Shown in pieces: positions 27,901 through 40,500 of a DNA stretch of 64,000 nt; the first letter of the stretch is position 1, and the number at the start of each line of letters is the position of its first letter. A program made the position numbers and the translations under genes. The notes under the pieces are model-generated. The model was not told the DNA's origin. It ran no database searches and saw only the letters and a program-made list of their open reading frames with translations. The DNA comes from Apis mellifera (taxonomy: Eukaryota > Arthropoda > Insecta > Hymenoptera > Apidae), in NCBI RefSeq assembly GCF_003254395.2, contig NC_037642.1:10872736-10936735 (forward strand), in the 5' to 3' direction.

Positions 27901-30833
27901 TTAAAAAAGAATAAATTTCATAAATTTCCTTTCACATAATACAAAAATTGTAAAAAATAATTTTAATAAATGCCTCTATTAATTTATATAATAAATGAAA
28001 ATCATTCAAGATATATGATATCATCTCCAGTTGTTAGTTTATAAAAAGACATAAGAATCAAGTAAATGAAAATTCATGAAAAATCATTCCAATATTGGAA
28101 TACATAAAAAAAAAGAAAAAAGAAAAAAATACGAACCGACTGCTGTAAGAGCTTTGGGCGCTACGTATCCAACTGGCTTAGTGGGATATTGATACGGAAT
28201 TCGTGGTTTTGAAAGTTCGATTATTCGTGGTGATGCTTTTGGGATCTGCGATACATTTGATCGTACTTGAAATTGCTTCTCATCGATTCGTTGCCGTGGT
28301 TGGGCTAATTGATTAGTGCGTTCGGTTATTTCATAAAGGAGAGCCGATGCTTTCACCTATTACAGGTAAAGTACAATTCCGTTTCACACGCGATGTGACA
28401 ATAAAGTTTCGAGAATAATTCGTTTAACCCTCGCAATCCGATGGCGCTGAGTTACTTTTTGACTCGGTCGATAATGATGCTAACTTCATGGTTAATTAAA
28501 TAAGTACAATTAGATGTGTGATATTATTTTAAATTTAATATTAATTTTTTTCTTTTTTTTTCTCTCTCAAAATTAAGCGAGTTTGGATCTATGATCTGGA
28601 ACGTGTATACTCAGGCTCGTACTTGGAGGGTTAAAGCACGTAGTATATGTACATAATATCGAGATCCATTGTTTGTAAACGTATCTAGTAACTCACTTTC
28701 TGGTATCTGCGTGTGGATACTTATGTTTCTCAAGTTCACGTGTAACACTGCGGGGTTAAGTTATATATTTTTCAATGCGCGTGTCATTTCGAACGAAAGT
28801 CGACATTTACACATACACTTACGTGACTAGATTCTAAGATAATTTCGTTGTAGGTCTTGGTCTTCAATTTTGTTATTTTCGCACCGATGTTTCGTTTCGC
28901 AGACTGTTTAAGGGATTTATCTGCATTCGCATAATCAGATACTGGAGTTAATATGTTATTGTTACGGTTTTCTTGCGATTTTGTGAACTTGCTCACGAAC
29001 ATCTTGCCAAAGCAATTAAATGATTCGTCTGATCCCCAGTGTCGAGTAGTGAGTAACGTAGCCATTTTCTCTTGATAATATATATTACGTCACTTAATAA
29101 ATTTTCTACATTATTGGAAAAGTCAACTTTGTCTTTTTTTTTTAATTTATCGATTTTTCATTCCGTGTGACATATTGTGTATACGGGATTTTCTGTTGAA
29201 CAACGAAGGATCAAATATTTCCATTGCCTTCTTGAATTATAAATTTAAATTTTCGAGATCGAACGCGATACAAAATCTTAAATACACCTGCGAATTTTTA
29301 ATAATAATTTTTAAAAATGATTTATGATTACTTGCCATCGAACATCTTAAATGAAATATTTGCGATAATATCGCTATATATATGTTCTAAATGTTTCGTC
29401 GATGTTGAGTTTTTTTATTTATATTTAAGAAAAATTAATAATCTTTGTTTTTTAATGTTACAGATAGTTCCATGGGATGTAATATTAACGCGCAAAAAAA
29501 TTTTGAAAATGAATACGTGCAGGCTGTGAACACGTAAGCATGTTTTCTATTAAAATTATTCATATTAGAAGAAGATATATTACATAAGTATATTTTTTCT
29601 AGATTAGCTTCTATTTCGCAAAGAAGATTTCTGAACGTGTGGATGTCCTTCGATCCAATCTTTAAGTTAACATCGTGGGGGAAAAGACATGATCATGCAC
29701 TTAGTGTTACTCATGGATTTGTCAATAAAGTAAATATAATTTTTTTCCATTCAAAATGATTATAATAATTTTTGCTTCGTTTAAATATAAATATATAAAA
29801 TATAAAATAATTTTTTAATTAATATGAAAATTCGAGATATTATAATATTTATAATGAATTAAAATTAATATTATTTTTTTTTTGATTACAGATAATCGCG
29901 GAAAGAAAAGCCGAGTGGAAAGATAGAAAAGATACAAATTTTAATGAAAAATCTCACAAACGTCAAGCTTTATTGGACTTATTATTAGAATTATCAAAAG
30001 ATGGCAAAGTTCTCACCGATGATGATATTCGCGATGAAGTGAATACATTCATGTTCGCTGGACATGATACTACTGCCACTAGCGTATCGTGGATTTTGTA
30101 TGCATTGGGAAGACATCCTCAATATCAAGTATAGAAACTTTCTGTATAACATAATTGTATTACATTAGTTTTTAACAGTTTGTAACAAATCGTTATCTCA
30201 CAATTTTTATTACTTTTCATTTTAGGAATTAATCATCGAAGAATACGACGAAACAGTAGGGACGAAAGAATTAACTTTAGATATATTAAGTAAATTAACA
30301 TGGCTAGAAGCGTGCATAAAAGAATCATGGAGACTTTATCCGGTGACACCGCTCATCGCAAGACAAATCTATCATCCTATTACTATCTGTAAATATTATT
30401 TGTTTAAGAATATAAGAGTTCAAGATCTTTTCAATTTGAAATTCTTTGATTTTCACAGGACAGGATATTTTTTAAGTAAATTAATTCGTTTTTAGTGGGA
30501 CATGAAATTCCAATAGGATCGACGGTTCTCGTTAATTCATTCCTTCTTCACCGAGATTCTCGATACTTTCCAGAACCAGATATTTATCGACCAGAACGAT
30601 TTCTTCCTGATGGACCAAAATATCCTTCTTACGCTTTCGTTCCCTTTAGTGCTGGTTCCCGTAATTGTATCGGATGGAAATACGGTACAATGATCGTTAA
30701 AGTTCTTATTTTGTATATATTGAAAAACTTTCATGTTGAATCTTTAGATACTGAAGATCAACTTCGTTTTATTTCTGAATTAGTATTACACAATGCTGAT
30801 GGGCTTAGATTAAAAATTACGCCACGAAAATAA
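21073..30833 (+). CDS. Cytochrome P450, CYP4 family (clan 4) monooxygenase
   Basis: Microsomal haem-thiolate monooxygenase; CYP4 members hydroxylate fatty acids, hydrocarbons or hormones, and the substrate here is unknown. Eight exons: 21073-21259, 25871-26068, 26886-27071, 29464-29533, 29603-29729, 29892-30128, 30226-30388 and 30496-30833 (1506 nt, 501 aa, the usual family length). The N-terminal membrane anchor is about residues 10-30, followed by the proline hinge PCPPAFPIIGN. KWHFHRKLLTPTFH is the CYP4 C-helix. The I-helix is FMFAGHDTTATS (about 309-320). The K-helix ExxR is ESWRLYP, with E368 and R371. The haem loop is FSAGSRNCIG with ligand Cys447. Position 312 is Ala where many CYP4 proteins have the Glu that links covalently to haem. 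Residue W after CIG is also uncommon. Intron 1 is 4.6 kb and intron 3 contains another gene. It could be CYP4AA1, CYP4AV1 or CYP4AZ1; I cannot choose. Confidence 0.93.
24065..24195. repeat. Hairpin-forming inverted repeat, possible MITE relic
   Basis: The ends TGAAATGATATTATTTT and GAAAATATCATTTCA are inverted repeats. Nested inside is a second pair of about 24 nt (ATGTATAATTATTTTAAATA against the reverse complement of the segment ending near 24168) with about three mismatches. The whole could fold into one long hairpin. AT-rich background makes chance inverted repeats common, so this is tentative. Confidence 0.4.
24881..24919. repeat. (CT)n microsatellite
   Basis: About 19 CT dinucleotides preceded by a degenerate TTTTC/CTTTCT tract, in the first P450 intron. 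Confidence 0.9.
27557..29065 (-). CDS. THEG-repeat protein nested in the P450 intron
   Basis: A minus-strand gene lying wholly inside intron 3 of the P450. Proposed exons: 28823-29065 (ATG at 29065, MATLLTTRHWGSDES), 28137-28356 and 27557-27654, giving 561 nt and 186 aa. Exon 1 ends at a strong donor, CAC|GTAAGTG; exon 2 follows GTAATAG. Exon 2 carries two copies of the THEG repeat pattern: RTNQLAQPR at residues 94-102 and RIIELSKPR at 125-133, 31 residues apart. THEG proteins are expressed in testis and sperm tails. The downstream part KPVGYVAPKAL is also typical of such proteins. Exon 3 (GNAVKRRITKTGITSIMDSIATRMIGNKK region) is less sure, because its donor CG|GTTCGT is weak, though the phase fits and the acceptor TATTTTAG is good. 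Function is inferred from the family only. Confidence 0.62.
28424..28634. mobile_element. Candidate piggyBac-type MITE flanked by TTAA
   Basis: TTAA|CCCTCGCA at the left and TTGGAGGG|TTAA at the right are in inverted orientation; with one flanking T/A, TTTAACCCTC and GAGGGTTAAA are perfect 10-bp inverted repeats. The enclosed 203 bp is GC-richer than its surroundings and has no open frame. piggyBac elements insert at TTAA and their ends begin CCC, which fits. It lies in the first intron of the nested THEG-repeat gene. Confidence 0.4.
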
Positions 30834-30993
30834 GCATTTTTTGCTTGATTTTATTGTAAACAATTTAAAATCAAATGAAATAATGAAAATCAAAGATATC
30901 TTTTTTTGATAATAAGCTGAAAGCTGATTTTTTTTTTTTGCACAGTCGATTTTTTTTTTTTAATTAATCATAACAATTCTGAATTTAAACTGA

Positions 30994-30999
30994 AATAAA
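30994..30999 (+). terminator. Polyadenylation signal of the P450 gene
   Basis: AATAAA 161 bp after the P450 stop codon. Other A-rich variants exist nearby, so actual use is not certain. Confidence 0.45.
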
Positions 31000-31814
31000 T
31001 ATTAGAGGAAATTAAATTTATAATGATTAATAAGAAATTTATATTTCATTTTTGTGTCTTCATATATACATGATTAAACTTAAAATTACTGTATATTGTA
31101 AAACAATTTTTATTATGAAGGTTTAGGAATATAATTTTTATATTTTTTCTGTACAATTTCTTTATGTCTTTCAAATGTTCTTTGAAGCTTTTAAAATTGT
31201 TATATTTGTAATTCTTATTATTTCATTTTTATTATCAATGATTTTTGTTATTAATAACAAATTTAAGACAATTATAACAATTTTAAAATTTCAAAACATT
31301 GATGAAATTATTATTAATTATATTTTTAACTTTTTAATACTTTTCTATAATCATAAAAAAAAATAGAAAATGTTATATTATACAATAACTAAAAAATAAT
31401 TCTTTATTACATGAGAAAGTGATATTAAATTTCTCGTACATATTTCTACTAGATTATTATAAAACTTCATTATTAAGTACTTTACATATACAATGTGAAG
31501 GAATAAAAGTATAATTGTTATATTGTGATATTTTATAATATCTTTAGTTTTTAAGATGTATAAATATGATAAGATGTTATACAAATAATATTTTTAAGCT
31601 TTTATCTATTTGTATTTAATAAATAAAGCATTACATTTTATTATAAAAAACTTTTAAAATAAATTTTAATAAATATAATCATATTTATATGTATGTGTGC
31701 ATCAGAATATGTGATTTAATATTATTATATAATAATAAAATCACTAGACGATTTCAAATGAAACAAAAAAAAACAAAAAATAATAGAAAAAAAATAGAAT
31801 AAGAAATGATTATT

Positions 31815-32025
31815 AACTCCATCTCTTGAGTGTCGAAACAATTGAAAGAAGAAAATAATAATAATAAATATAATATAATAAGAATAAAATAAGAATTGAG
31901 AATCAGTGTCATCTCTTGAGTGCTTTTAGAAGTATAATATTTTGAAATAATATTTTTAACATTTGATGATATGGAAGAAAAAGACTAATAAGTTTCTGAA
32001 ATCAGCGTCATCTCGTGTTTGGATT
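31815..32025. repeat. Three spaced copies of a CATCTCTTGAGTG-like motif
   Basis: ATCTCTTGAGTG starts at 31821 and again at 31911; a diverged copy, CATCTCGTGTTTGG, starts near 32009. Spacing is 90 and about 98 bp. The flanks share TCAGTGTC / TCAGCGTC before the motif. This suggests an old tandem duplication of a unit of about 95 bp. Confidence 0.5.
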
Positions 32026-32504
32026 TTCGAAACTCTGATTTGTTATTAACATAACAGAATTTGCGAGAAGGTATTCGATATTATAGGAAAACAATACTAT
32101 GCAAAAAGAATAGAGACATTCTCTACTTTGGGATGCCATATAGAAAATTTATTAATTATTTGTTTTGTATTAAAAATTTGAATTCACATTTTTGAAGTAA
32201 GAATTTCAAATAAGTCTTTCAATATTAATTTTAAATTCCTTTTCACATATTATTTATTAACGATTATCATAAATATATCATAGTTAAATTTGCATTTTCT
32301 AATCCAATATAAAATCAATTTATTTAATTTATTAAACTACAATAAAATTATAAATAAAATTCATATGTGAAAATAGAAAAAGAAATAACATTTTAAATGA
32401 ATATAGTCATATTTAGAAATAAATCTTATAATAATGAAATATCAATGAAAAATCTATATTATTAATGTTTATTAACAAATTAATAAATAATTAATTAAGA
32501 AGAC

Positions 32505-33020
32505 TTTCATGTTAAATTTGATGTGAGAAACTTATTTGAACTTTAGTTTCGAAATGCGAATTTAAAAATACTGAAATTTAAAAAAAATTTTTAAAAAAAT
32601 GAAAAAAAAAAATTTTTTAAAATAATTAATAAAGTTTCAATATAATATTTTCGATTCATTAAAAGATATGATATGTTAATCGTTAATAAATAATTAATAA
32701 TTAATAAACAATTTCATATTAAAATTAATATGAGAATTTTATTTAGAGATTTAATTTCAAAATGAGAGATTGAAAATATGGAAATTTTTAGTAGAAAACA
32801 AGTAATTAATGAATTTTTAATATTGCGTCTTTGAGCTATTAAAAAATATGATGCATTAAATGTTAAAAAAATAATTAATAAAAACAAATTTTACATTAAA
32901 ATTGATATAAAAAACTTGTCTAAAGTTTTAGCTTCAAGATGCGAATTCAAAACTACCGAAATTTTGAATAAAAAACGAATAATTAATGAATGTTCAATAT
33001 TACATCTTCAAAATGGCGAG
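32505..33020. repeat. Three diverged tandem copies of a ~180-200 bp unit
   Basis: Corresponding blocks start near 32525, 32732 and 32909. Each runs through an (A/T)-rich lead, a TTTAGTTTCGAAATGCGAAT-like core (second copy TTTAATTTCAAAATGAGAGA; third TTTTAGCTTCAAGATGCGAA) and an ACTGAAATTT-like end, then AATTAAT and a GATATGATATG/ATGATGCATTAA-like tail in copies one and two. The copies differ at many positions, so the array is old. Confidence 0.6.
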
Positions 33021-34297
33021 AGATAATCTCTATCCTTGTTGCACAATATTGCTTTCTTTGTTTCTGACTTCAAATACCTCCTTGCACATTTTGTTATGCT
33101 AATAATAAGTTAGAGCTTCGGATGTTTAAACGCGAGATGGCGCGAGCTGGCGAGATAGATTAATTTAAAAAAAATTTTAATTTCCTATTTTATCGGCAAA
33201 ATATATTTTATCAACAATTAGAATAAAATTAAAAAAAGCAAAGGAATTAAATTAATTATAATTTAAAAAAAAAAATATTATAAAAATGTTAAAATTAAAC
33301 AAAAATGTATGAATAATATTGAAGCGAATAATAAAAAAGAACATTTGTTTATATATGTGTAAATATTTTTGCAATTTTTAAAAAATTTTTAGAAATTTCT
33401 GTATACAAATATATAGTATAGTCCTTATAACATATAAGAATATCAATACATTTTGAAATATCTATTTAAATTTTTAATCACTAAAACAAACAAAATTGTC
33501 TTTAGTATACAAAAAATAGTGCTAATCCTACAATTTTTAATCTATTTTTATTTTTTTCTTATTTTGCTTTCCTTATTTTTGTTCTTTAAAATTTATGTAC
33601 CCAAGAAATATTTGATGAAATGCGTAAATCAATAAAATCAATAAAATTATTTTTAAATTTCATTATGTAAAATAAACATTTAATATATTTCATCTTAAAT
33701 TTTTTTTAAATTCTATAAATAATTATCTCAATAGTCTTTTTTTTATTAAAATTTTTATTTATATTGATGTAACATTTCATTCTCTTATATCTAAAGAAAA
33801 AAGAATATTTTATTTTAATGAAATAATAAATTAAAATATTATATGAAATATTTTATTATTCATTACTAATTTATTTTATAATGTATTTAAAATAAAAAAA
33901 TATTTATTATAAATTATTATTTAAAAATAATTTAATCTTAATATAAAATATAAATTATATTTTCTATTGTTTCTTTATGCATATACATTTGTAAGTACTT
34001 ATGTAAGATTTATGTAAGTGAATACATATCTTAAATAAGATATAGCATAAATTAGTATAGAATGAAGTCTTTTATATATACTCATTGAATTCTTTATTTT
34101 GTAGTACATATATACGTATATAGAAGGAATTATGTGGCATTTAAATGAGACATTAAATAACTATGTATCGTGACTTTGTGATAATTTATCCAGTCATTAG
34201 TAAATTTCGCATAATTTTGAAATAGAATAAATAGGCGACGAAATTCGATACCATTAATCATTTTAGGTTATATTTTGTGATATTTGTTAATTAAAAT

Positions 34298-35882
34298 ATG
34301 CGCGCAACTATTGCGATATTGTGTGTTTTTCTTGGTTGTTGCAGTAATGTTGTTTTCTTGGAACTTCTTGTTAAGTCAGTATTATATTTTATTTTTTGTG
34401 CATTATTTTTTTATGTTATATGTTTTTATTTTTAAATATTATTATATTTTATAAATATAGTTATTAATAGTAGTAATATAATAATTTATATTTTTCAATA
34501 ATATAATTTTGAAATGTGATATTAAAATCATTATTCATTAATAGTATATTCATCATCATTATATATAATAATAATAATATTATTATTTTTTCAGAGATGA
34601 TCCAGGTAGTGGAAATCTTATCACATTTTCACAGTTCCTTTTTATATCCATAGAAGGGTTTTTATTCACTTCAAAATGTGGAACAGTAAAGCCTAATATA
34701 GGAATAAAAGATTATTTTATATTAGTCACAATGTTTTTTATTGCAAATGTTTGCAATAATTATGCATTTGATTTTAATATACCTATGCCGTTACATATGA
34801 TATTCAGAGCTGTAAGTAATATTTATAATACTTATATAATAATAAGTATATTTATATTTAAATATAAAATATATTAATATCTAAATTTTTTAATAGATAC
34901 AAAATCATATTTAAATTTATGTTTAATAATTTTAGGGTTCTCTGATAGCTAATATGATTATGGGTATTATTATTTTAAACAAAAAATATGTCTTTAGTAA
35001 ATATTTATCTGTATTTATGATAACTCTTGGAATTGCAATTTGTACTATTGTTAGTGGAAAAGAAATTAAATCTTTACAACCTAAAAATATTGAGCAAGTA
35101 CCAACTACACCATGGGATGATTTTTTCTGGTGGATATTAGGAATATCATTATTAACTATTGCATTATTTGTATCTGCAAGAATGGGAATTTATCAAGAAG
35201 TATTACATAAAAAATATGGAAAAAATGCGAGAGAAGCATTGTATTACACGGTAAAATTTAATTTTAATTTTAAATTATTACCTATTAAAATTTCAAAATA
35301 TCAAATTCTTTTCATTATTAATTAGAATTTGTGTATATAATATGTAATAAAATTAAATATTTATTTTCAGCATTTATTACCTTTACCATTTTTTTTAACA
35401 TTGACTTCTAATATTTGGGATCATCTTATATATGCTCTAGCATCAGATCCAATAAAAATATCAATTATTAATATTCAAGTGCCAAAATTAATTGTATATC
35501 TTATAGGAAATATTTTGACACAGTATCCTTTTATTAATATATAAATTATATAATGTATATTAAAATTATTAACTATTATTAATTAAAATACATAATCAAA
35601 TTTTAATAATATATAATTCTTAATAATAATTTTAGATATATGTGTATAAGTTCCGTTTTTGTATTAACGACGGAATGTACATCTCTTACAGTAACATTAG
35701 TAATAACATTACGGAAATTTTTATCTTTACTTTTTTCTATAATATATTTTAAAAATCCATTTACAATTTATCATTGGATTGGTACAATCTTAGTCTTTAC
35801 AGGAACAATAATATTTACAGAAATATTACCAAAAATTGCAGAAAGTTTACAATTTACAGAAAAGACTAAGAAAGTTCAATAA
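34298..35882 (+). CDS. SLC35B4: Nucleotide-sugar transporter of the SLC35B4 / Efr type
   Basis: Multi-pass transporter of the endoplasmic reticulum and Golgi. Human SLC35B4 moves UDP-xylose and UDP-GlcNAc, and the Drosophila relative Efr also carries GDP-fucose for O-fucosylation of Notch. Exons: 34298-34374, 34595-34811, 34936-35250, 35371-35522 and 35636-35882, total 1008 nt and 335 aa, matching the human length (331). The sequence follows the family throughout: FLGCCSNVVFLELL at the N-terminus, FSQFLFISIEGFLF, MPLHMIFRAGSLIANM, then FVSARMGIYQEVLHKKYGK, and LTTECTSLTVTLVITLRKF before the last helices. About ten hydrophobic segments are visible. The protein ends KKVQ, a KKxx retrieval signal for COPI return to the ER. 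It is tail-to-tail with AMP deaminase. Confidence 0.94.
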
Positions 35883-37502
35883 TAAATAATATTATTAATT
35901 ATATAAACAAAAATGTTATATGTTGTATAATATAATTGAAGAAAACAAGATAAACATATCAATTAATACAATAATAAAAAAAAATTAATTCTTTATTATT
36001 CTTTATTTAAACAAAACAATCTATAAGTTGTCTATAAAACTTTATGATTTCGTATAAAAATTTATTAATAAAATTAATAAAATGAAAAGATTATTTTCAC
36101 GATATTAAAATAAATAAAAAATCTCAATGAATTATAAACATCAAATTCATAATTCATATTTCCTATTTATTTAAATGATTATATTTAAATTACACGCGTA
36201 CAAAAAAAATCTATATAAAATTGCATATTTTTTTTATTTCAAAAAAATCAAATTTTACTATGCATATTATAATTAGATTTATTAATTATAAAATTTATAA
36301 TATGATATATTGTAAATATGTTTTCATTATAAGATATAAAATATTTTAATTAGATTTTGATAATCTATTTAATTGATAACACAAAATTATTTTAACAATA
36401 CAAGTATATTTTTATTTTATAAGATATACTTTATACAATACATACATTTTTTTTATCTAGCAACAATTTACATTTAAGATTAAATTTCATTACGGATATT
36501 TATATATTATCATACATTTGCCAATAAAAGCTTATTAATCACAAAGTTGTATTAAAAACCAAAAAAAATTTATGATTTCAAATTGATTTCAAATAATGGT
36601 TGATAAATCAAAATTAATTTTGAATTACCATTTATACGAATTATTTTACGAATAGTACTAAATTTAATGCCTTCAAATTTAATAATAAAAATAATAAAAA
36701 TTATATAAATATTCATATATGAAATATAATTTATAAGAAAACTATTTGTATTTAAGTTAAACACACTTTTTAAAAACATAACATATACAATTTCTGTATA
36801 AATGTACAAAAAGGTAAGAAAATAACACTAGGATTCAAAAAATTGAACTAATATTTTTCTAATGACTAAAGCATGAAAAATGAATTGCGGTTTTATGGTA
36901 CTTTACATTTTTTCTTTTTTTCTTTCTTTCTTTCTTTTTTTTTAATAAAATTAATATATATTCAATTCTAATTTAATTTATATAATAATATGCAATTATA
37001 TATAATAACACTTGAAATTGGAATTTTATCTAATATTTACTATTCTTAAATTGGTCAATATGAGAAATTTGAGATTAATTTTTCGTTATTTCATAGTAAA
37101 ATTCTGCAACCTGAGTGAAAGACATTTTCCTATAACTTAATTTTTTTCTTTTAAAAATATCGTCATTATATAGTTAAAATATTTTAAAGAAAAAAATATA
37201 AAAATTTCAATTATTAAATATAAAACAATTATCATTATAATATATAATGTAAAAGTATCGAATGAAATCTAAATAAGATAATTTGTAATTTTACAATTAA
37301 TATAATTAATAAAAGAAATATTTTAAAAAGGAGTTATCGAAAGTTAACAATGATTATTAGCATAAATTATATAATCATTTACATTACAAGATTCTTACAA
37401 ATAGTTTTTATCGCAGTTTTATCGAATTTTATTGATACTATTTGTAATTATAGAGAATAATTATATTACGTTTAAGGTTTTTTTTTGTACTATCGCTAAA
37501 GA
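35883..37502. other. Convergent spacer between SLC35B4 and AMP deaminase
   Basis: About 1.6 kb of AT-rich sequence that must contain both 3' untranslated regions. Several A-rich AATAAA-like hexamers occur on each strand, but none stands out. No gene is supported; the minus-strand frame at 36570-36809 is AT-rich and featureless. Confidence 0.6.
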
Positions 37503-40500
37503 TTAAAATGGAACGGCTTCAGGTTTTTCAACAACTTTAAAGATATTCGATAATTCATCGACTAATGTTTCATATCGATAGGCCACTCGAATATCTGGTA
37601 CATTTGTTCGAGTAATATCATTACCAGCCACACCCTCTTTAGTATAATTTGGCCCAAGCCAGTATTGTTTACTCTATAAAAATAAAATAAAAATATTTAC
37701 ATAATAGTATTGATTTATTATCTGTTAATCAGAATACATACCTTGTGTGGAAAACCACTCATAAGTACTGAATTTCGGGCTAGTTCACACATATCGCATG
37801 AACTAAGTTTCCATACTTGTGCAGCAATACTATATTCTTCCATTAAAGGTTCCTACAAGAAAATATTATTACAAATTTAAATATGAAAATTATGGGAAAA
37901 AAAAAACATACTTTAAAAGAATTAAAAAGATCTTTATATCATACTGACCTTAGTAAAATGAAATTGAAGAGGATCGTCTGTAGAAAGACTTATACATAAT
38001 CCTCTAGCTAAATATTCAGGTAATGGATTACGATGATAATTTAAAAAAAGAGAATTATTACTAAGAGGTGACATTGCAATCCCAATTTGCGCCAAATAAT
38101 ATAAATATTGTAGTACAGGCACTTTTCGAAGTAAAAGACCATGAGAGATATTTTCTGCCATCATATAACCACAGACAAGATGTTGAATAGGACCAGCTTC
38201 ACCACAATGAGGTCTAAGAACAAAGGTATTTAAACCTTGTTCTCTACAAACAATATTTTACATTAGATATTTGTTTATACAATATTATAAAAATATATAT
38301 ATCAATAATTAATATCAAATAATTATATATATAATTAATTGTAAAGATATATTTACGCTCTGAAATGATTTAGAACAGTCATGTTTGCATAAGTATAGTA
38401 TTGATAATATCCGTAAGGAGGATTTTCAACATCATCCCATTCTGCAGGAGGACAAACGTCTTTGTCAAATAAAGGATTTTCGGGTTTACTTTCGTCATCA
38501 ACGGAATCAAATCCTATTACCTATAATATTCAATATTAAAAATTCTGAAAATTATCAAAACCTGTTTGTTATATCTACTTACATATTGAAGGAATTTATG
38601 TAATTCTGGATGAGAATTAGAGTCATTTGTTACTTCAAAAAGAGGAAGAAAGATATTGTTTAATATCTCTTGGAAGTTTGTCATCAATTTGTTCAATTTA
38701 AAAATATCACTATGAAATGATAAATATCAGATTAATACCAGAATTTAAAATATGATTTTATTTTAAATTCTTCAATAATATATACATATACTATAACTTA
38801 CTAAAGTCGTGGAATTTGAATAAGCCAGCGTACATTATCCGAATATACATCACTTTGAATTGCCCATTTTGCTAATTTGTCCCATTCTTCCGGACTTTTA
38901 CCATAAATCGAAAGACGTAACTCCGCATTTTGATATTTCGATTCTTCGAGATCACTGGCAACTTCTTTAATTATACTTGCGAAAAATTTACCATTTAGAT
39001 AATTATCCGTTTTAAGAAATACTTCACGGAGACGACTTTCACCGATAGGATTATATTTAGCATTGAATTTATCAAATCTATGAAATGTATTTCTATCCTA
39101 AAAAAAATGAATTATAAATAAATTTATTTAAAAATTTTTTTTTTTATATCAATGAATTCAATAATATAAACTTACTGCATGTACATCCAACATATCAACA
39201 CTAAGATCATAAGTTGTTAAATTCATTGATTGAAATACTTCGCGAAGGGTCATTGTCTCTTTATTTTTAGAACATGTTACAATTTCATCTGCATGATTTT
39301 TTAAGGTTTTCTTAATAAATCTAAGCAGATGTTTTTGATTCATACAAGATGCTGCATGAATATGTGTATCAACCTGAAACCAATAACATTATTTTAATTA
39401 ATAAATGATACATTTTTCTTCACTTTATTAATTATTAATTAAATATTCATGATATAAATTAACTATAATATAATAATTATTTATATTTTTTTCATACTAA
39501 CCTTTCTGATATTGTAGAAATCTCTATGAGGAACTGCTTTTTGACTGGCAAGTTCTCTAAGCTCATTCAATAATACATGTAGTTGGTATTTTGATGAAAG
39601 ATAACTCAGTCTTCTGTAGCAAAAGGATTTTAATGGACCATCAGCGATCATTGTACAAAGAAGATTCATATCCCTGACAAAAGTTGCTAAATCAGGATAT
39701 GAATAAAGAATTGGCTTTCCATCGGTGAAATCTTCTTCGTTTGCATATACATTAAAAACACCATTGACAGGAGCAATTATATAATTCTTTGCTGGAGGAA
39801 ATTCACATTTCCATGGATCTCCTCGAGATGCAGGTGCATGTACAGGATGATCTAATAAAATTTATAAAACAGATATTAAAATATCATTATTTTTTTTTTT
39901 TAACTTTTTGTATTAATATGGAAAGAGGATTAATTTTATATATTATATACATAAAATAATATAATTTAAAAAATTTTTCAACAAAGGATAAGAATGGGAG
40001 AAGGACCTTTTAAGACGCATCTTTGAGTGCATTGATGTCTACATCAGATCCATAATTTCATTTTCAACTTCTAACAGCAACTTTTACCTTGAGAAACAAT
40101 ACATTAAGTTGATTTTACATCATAAAAATTTAATATATCAAAAATATCATATCATTTAACATAAAAAAGAATTAATCAAGGGATTGATAGAAAAAATTAA
40201 ATGTTAAAAGAAAAATATAATTTCGTAAATTTGGAATAAATACCAGCGATAGCTTTACGATCATCATGTTGAACTTCATCGTCACTGCTCACTGGTCTTT
40301 TATCGATGCTGCGTAAAAACCGTGATGTTATAGAAGGAAAACTCTGTTTAGAATTATTCATGTATTTTTCACGTATTGCCAATGCTTGAACCAACATCTG
40401 GGACGCTTGCTGTAAATCTTCCAAAGGTACCTATAAATATATAATATTAAGAATTTTTTAATTTCAATATTACTTAAATCTCTTAAATTTTATTTTCTTT

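Larger units (their letters stand above)
30834..34297. other. Spacer between the P450 and SLC35B4 genes
   Basis: AT-rich sequence. A polyadenylation signal AATAAA at 30994-30999 suits the P450 transcript. Further on are two sets of diverged tandem repeats (31815-32025 and 32505-33020) and a short GC-rich patch with GAGATGGCGCGAG near 33132. Small open frames at 31175 and 33453 are chance AT-rich frames. Confidence 0.55.
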
